This document shows, piece by piece, positions 40,731 through 42,724 of a stretch of DNA of 42,724 bases. The DNA comes from Natronohydrobacter sp. (lineage in GTDB: Bacteria; Pseudomonadota; Alphaproteobacteria; Rhodobacterales; Rhodobacteraceae), in contig JAFIEM010000017.1 in the NCBI GenBank assembly GCA_020832555.1, forward strand, positions 1-42,724, read 5' to 3'. The notes under the pieces were generated by a model. The model made no database searches, was not told the origin of the DNA, and worked only from the letters and a program-made list of their open reading frames with translations. Made by a program: the position numbers and the translations under genes. The stretch's first letter is position 1. The number at the start of each line of letters is the position of its first letter.

Positions 40731-41708
40731 ATGTCACCAGTCGTTCAGGGCATGCTGACCATCATCATCGGTGTCGGTGGATGTGTGGGCTATTTCTACT
40801 TTTCGAATATCATCCTCGACAAGGTGATCTTTCCGGCCAAGGGGCCGCAGGCGGGGCGCAATATCAACCGCGCCAATCAGGTCCGTCCCTGGCTGTTTCT
40901 TTTCCCGGCCATGTTCGCGCTGGGCCTGTATCTGGCCTATCCGGTGGTGGGGTCTTTCTGGCGGTCGCTCTTTGACCGTTCGGGAGCGAATTTCATCGGC
41001 TTGGGCAATTATTTCGACCTGTTCAATGAATCGACCTTCAGAACGGCGGTGTTCAACAATCTGCTCTGGGTGCTGTTCGTGCCTGCGGCGGCGACGTTTT
41101 TCGGGCTGCTGATCGCGCAGCTGACCGACCGGCTGAGCTGGGGCAATATCGCGAAATCGCTGATCTTCATGCCGATGGCGATTTCCTTCGTGGGCGCGTC
41201 GCTGATCTGGCGTTTTGTCTATTCGGCCAACCCGGATATCGGCATCATCAACGCGATCCGCGACAGCATGGGGCTGGTTGCGCTTGATCCATTGCAGATC
41301 CGGTTCTGGAACAACTTTTTCCTGATGTTCATTCTGGTCTGGATTCAGACAGGCTTTGCCATGGTGATCCTGTCAGCCGCGCTGCGCGGCATCCCGGAAG
41401 AAACGATTGAGGCCGCGATCATCGACGGGGCCAATCCCTTTCAGGTGTTCTTCAAGATCAAGGTGCCGCAGATCATGGGCACGATCATCGTGGTCTGGAC
41501 CACGATTACCATCCTGACGCTGAAGGTCTTTGATATCGTCTACACGATGACCGGCGGCAATTTCGGCACGCATATCCTGCCCAGCTACATGATGACCTAC
41601 ATGTTCCGCGATGACGGGCGCGCGACGGCGGTGGCCTTTGTCATCATGATCCTCGTGCTGCCGGTGATGATCTCGAATATCCGGCAGGCCCGGAAAGAAA
41701 TGCGCTGA
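40731..41708 (+). CDS. aglF: Alpha-glucoside ABC transporter permease AglF
   Basis: This 325-residue inner-membrane permease has an N-terminal segment (GMLTIIIGVGGCVGYFYFSN), then the MalF-type core with LFLFPAMFALGLYLAYPVVG and five further helices. The EAA loop is EETIEAAIIDGANPFQVFFK, followed by IKVPQIMGTIIVVWTTITIL. GGGGAGGGGAAGA precedes ATG 40731. It pairs with AglG. Confidence 0.93.
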   Translation: MSPVVQGMLTIIIGVGGCVGYFYFSNIILDKVIFPAKGPQAGRNINRANQVRPWLFLFPAMFALGLYLAYPVVGSFWRSLFDRSGANFIGLGNYFDLFNESTFRTAVFNNLLWVLFVPAAATFFGLLIAQLTDRLSWGNIAKSLIFMPMAISFVGASLIWRFVYSANPDIGIINAIRDSMGLVALDPLQIRFWNNFFLMFILVWIQTGFAMVILSAALRGIPEETIEAAIIDGANPFQVFFKIKVPQIMGTIIVVWTTITILTLKVFDIVYTMTGGNFGTHILPSYMMTYMFRDDGRATAVAFVIMILVLPVMISNIRQARKEMR

Positions 41709-41724
41709 GGGAGAGGGCAGAGAT

Positions 41725-42724
41725 ATGGACAATATCGCCGGACAGAATTCGAGCAACAAATTCCTCGCCAATCTGACAGTCTTCGTGCTGGTGGTGCTAT
41801 GGCTGCTGCCGACCATCGGGCTGTTTGTGTCAAGCTTCCGCGACCGCGACCAGATTTCCAATTCGGGTTGGTGGCAGGCACCGATGGCAGTGGATCTGAA
41901 CTTCCGCACGCGGGTTGCGACCGATGGGGCGCGCGAGGAAAACGGGGTCTTCATCATCGAGGGCAATGTCTTTGCCGATCCCGCACTCGCGTCGAGCTTC
42001 CCTGACGGCACCGGAACAGTCGCGGCCTTTGGCACGCGCGCAGTCGCGCCGGGCGAATTCCGCGCAGGCGAAGTGACCGAATTGCGCGGTGACGGGACCA
42101 TCGTGGTCAATCGCGATGGCAGCTTCCGGATCGAGACGGCCGAGCCGCTCGACCGTGGCCCGACACTGTATTTCGAGGCGCGCACGCCGCCGAAATTCAC
42201 GCTCGACAACTACCGGACTGTGCTTTTCGCCGACGGGATGGACCGGGCTTTCATCAACACTCTGACCGTGACCATTCCGGCCACGATCATCCCGATCCTG
42301 ATTGCGGCTTTCGCGGCCTATGCGCTGGCCTGGATGGATTTCCCCGGACGCGGGCTGCTGATCGCGGCTGTGGTGGGGCTCTTGGTCGTGCCCTTGCAAC
42401 TGGCGCTGGTGCCCCTGTTGAAGCTGCACACGGAAATCGGCATCGGGCAGAGTTTCCTGGGGATATGGCTCGCGCATACGGGCTTTGGCTTGCCACTCGC
42501 GGTCTATCTCTTGCGAAACTACATGGTGGGCTTGCCGCGCGATATCATCGAGAGCGCGAAGGTCGATGGCGCAACGGATTTCCAGATTTTCGTGCGAATC
42601 ATCCTGCCGCTCAGCTTCCCGGCGCTGGCATCCTTCGCCATCTTCCAGTTCCTTTGGACATGGAATGACCTGCTGGTGGCCAAGGTGTTCCTGCCTTCAG
42701 GTGCCGAATCTCAGGTGATGACCG
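41725..42724 (+). CDS. aglG: Alpha-glucoside ABC transporter permease AglG, 3' end outside the window
   Basis: The frame is open from ATG 41725 to the window end (333 codons). The first membrane segment is FLANLTVFVLVVLWLLPTIG. A hydrophilic loop of about 120 residues (DRDQISNSGWWQAP to ARTPPKFTLDNYRTVLF) follows before the permease core, which has TLTVTIPATIIPILIAAFAA and the EAA loop ESAKVDGATDFQIFVRIILP. The enlarged periplasmic loop is a known feature of AglG. AGGGAGAGGGCAGAGAT is the ribosome-binding region. The ATPase aglK is expected beyond the window. Confidence 0.92.
   Translation, partial: MDNIAGQNSSNKFLANLTVFVLVVLWLLPTIGLFVSSFRDRDQISNSGWWQAPMAVDLNFRTRVATDGAREENGVFIIEGNVFADPALASSFPDGTGTVAAFGTRAVAPGEFRAGEVTELRGDGTIVVNRDGSFRIETAEPLDRGPTLYFEARTPPKFTLDNYRTVLFADGMDRAFINTLTVTIPATIIPILIAAFAAYALAWMDFPGRGLLIAAVVGLLVVPLQLALVPLLKLHTEIGIGQSFLGIWLAHTGFGLPLAVYLLRNYMVGLPRDIIESAKVDGATDFQIFVRIILPLSFPALASFAIFQFLWTWNDLLVAKVFLPSGAESQVMT

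Noticed and set aside
1-42724. CRISPR arrays, tRNA or rRNA genes
   Set aside because: No regularly spaced repeats and no tRNA or rRNA-like sequence were noticed when reading both strands.

Overview
The window comes from a GC-rich alphaproteobacterium, most likely a member of the Rhodobacteraceae (Rhodobacter/Roseobacter group). The reasons are the rpoZ-rsh-DUF2062-pdxJ-acpS and recO gene set, the aglEFG-type alpha-glucoside transporter next to glk and a LacI regulator, the tripartite tricarboxylate transporter, and the exosortase E/VPEID-CTERM pair. No rRNA, tRNA or CRISPR array was seen.

Region 1 (about 1-12.8 kb) is the early half of a Mu-like transposable prophage; its structural genes lie beyond coordinate 1. 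A long leftward operon (minus strand) runs from 9306 to 3: an HTH protein, a small unknown, a phage HU, a 51-residue membrane protein, an 87-residue protein, a MuA-type DDE transposase, a MuB-type ATPase, a winged-helix protein, a Cys-rich HTH protein, a DUF3164 protein, GemA, a small unknown, an MT-A70 methylase, a Mor-like activator, a GH24 endolysin and a 118-residue protein. Most adjacent genes overlap by ATGA or TGATG. To the right is the control region: a zinc-ribbon gene, two small regulators with a shared C-terminal tail, and a divergent LexA/S24-type repressor with three copies of a TAGCCACTA operator in an 87-base intergenic gap. A secreted protein, a 48-residue Pro-rich protein and a membrane protein follow.

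Region 2 (13.0-15.7 kb) is a rightward accessory module at the prophage flank: a D12-class adenine methylase ending in a perfect bidirectional terminator, a three-Cys DUF5131 (Gp37/Gp68) protein, and its usual partner TcmP. Direct repeats of GGGACATGTTC at 15.77-15.96 kb mark the junction with host transport genes.

Region 3 (16.0-19.9 kb, minus) is tctB-tctA followed by two tandem tctC-type binding-protein genes, with a palindromic operator candidate in front. Region 4 (20.4-27.1 kb) is a sugar ABC operon (two permeases, binding protein, intracellular GH5-like hydrolase, ATPase) with a divergent LacI regulator and an operator-like palindrome between them.

Region 5 (27.4-38.9 kb) is core genome: a NYN-domain protein, folK, rpoZ, the single bifunctional (p)ppGpp enzyme, a DUF2062 protein, pdxJ and acpS, then recO, a Pr6Pr-type membrane protein, glk and a LacI regulator. 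Between acpS and recO, where related bacteria usually carry lepB-rnc-era, there is instead a complete two-gene exosortase system: a 56-residue VPEID-CTERM protein with its own terminator, and a convergent exosortase E/CPBP-protease fusion. Region 6 (39.2-42.7 kb) is the start of an aglEFG alpha-glucoside transport operon, cut by the window end inside aglG. Glk and the LacI regulator next to it fit uptake, phosphorylation and control of the same sugar.
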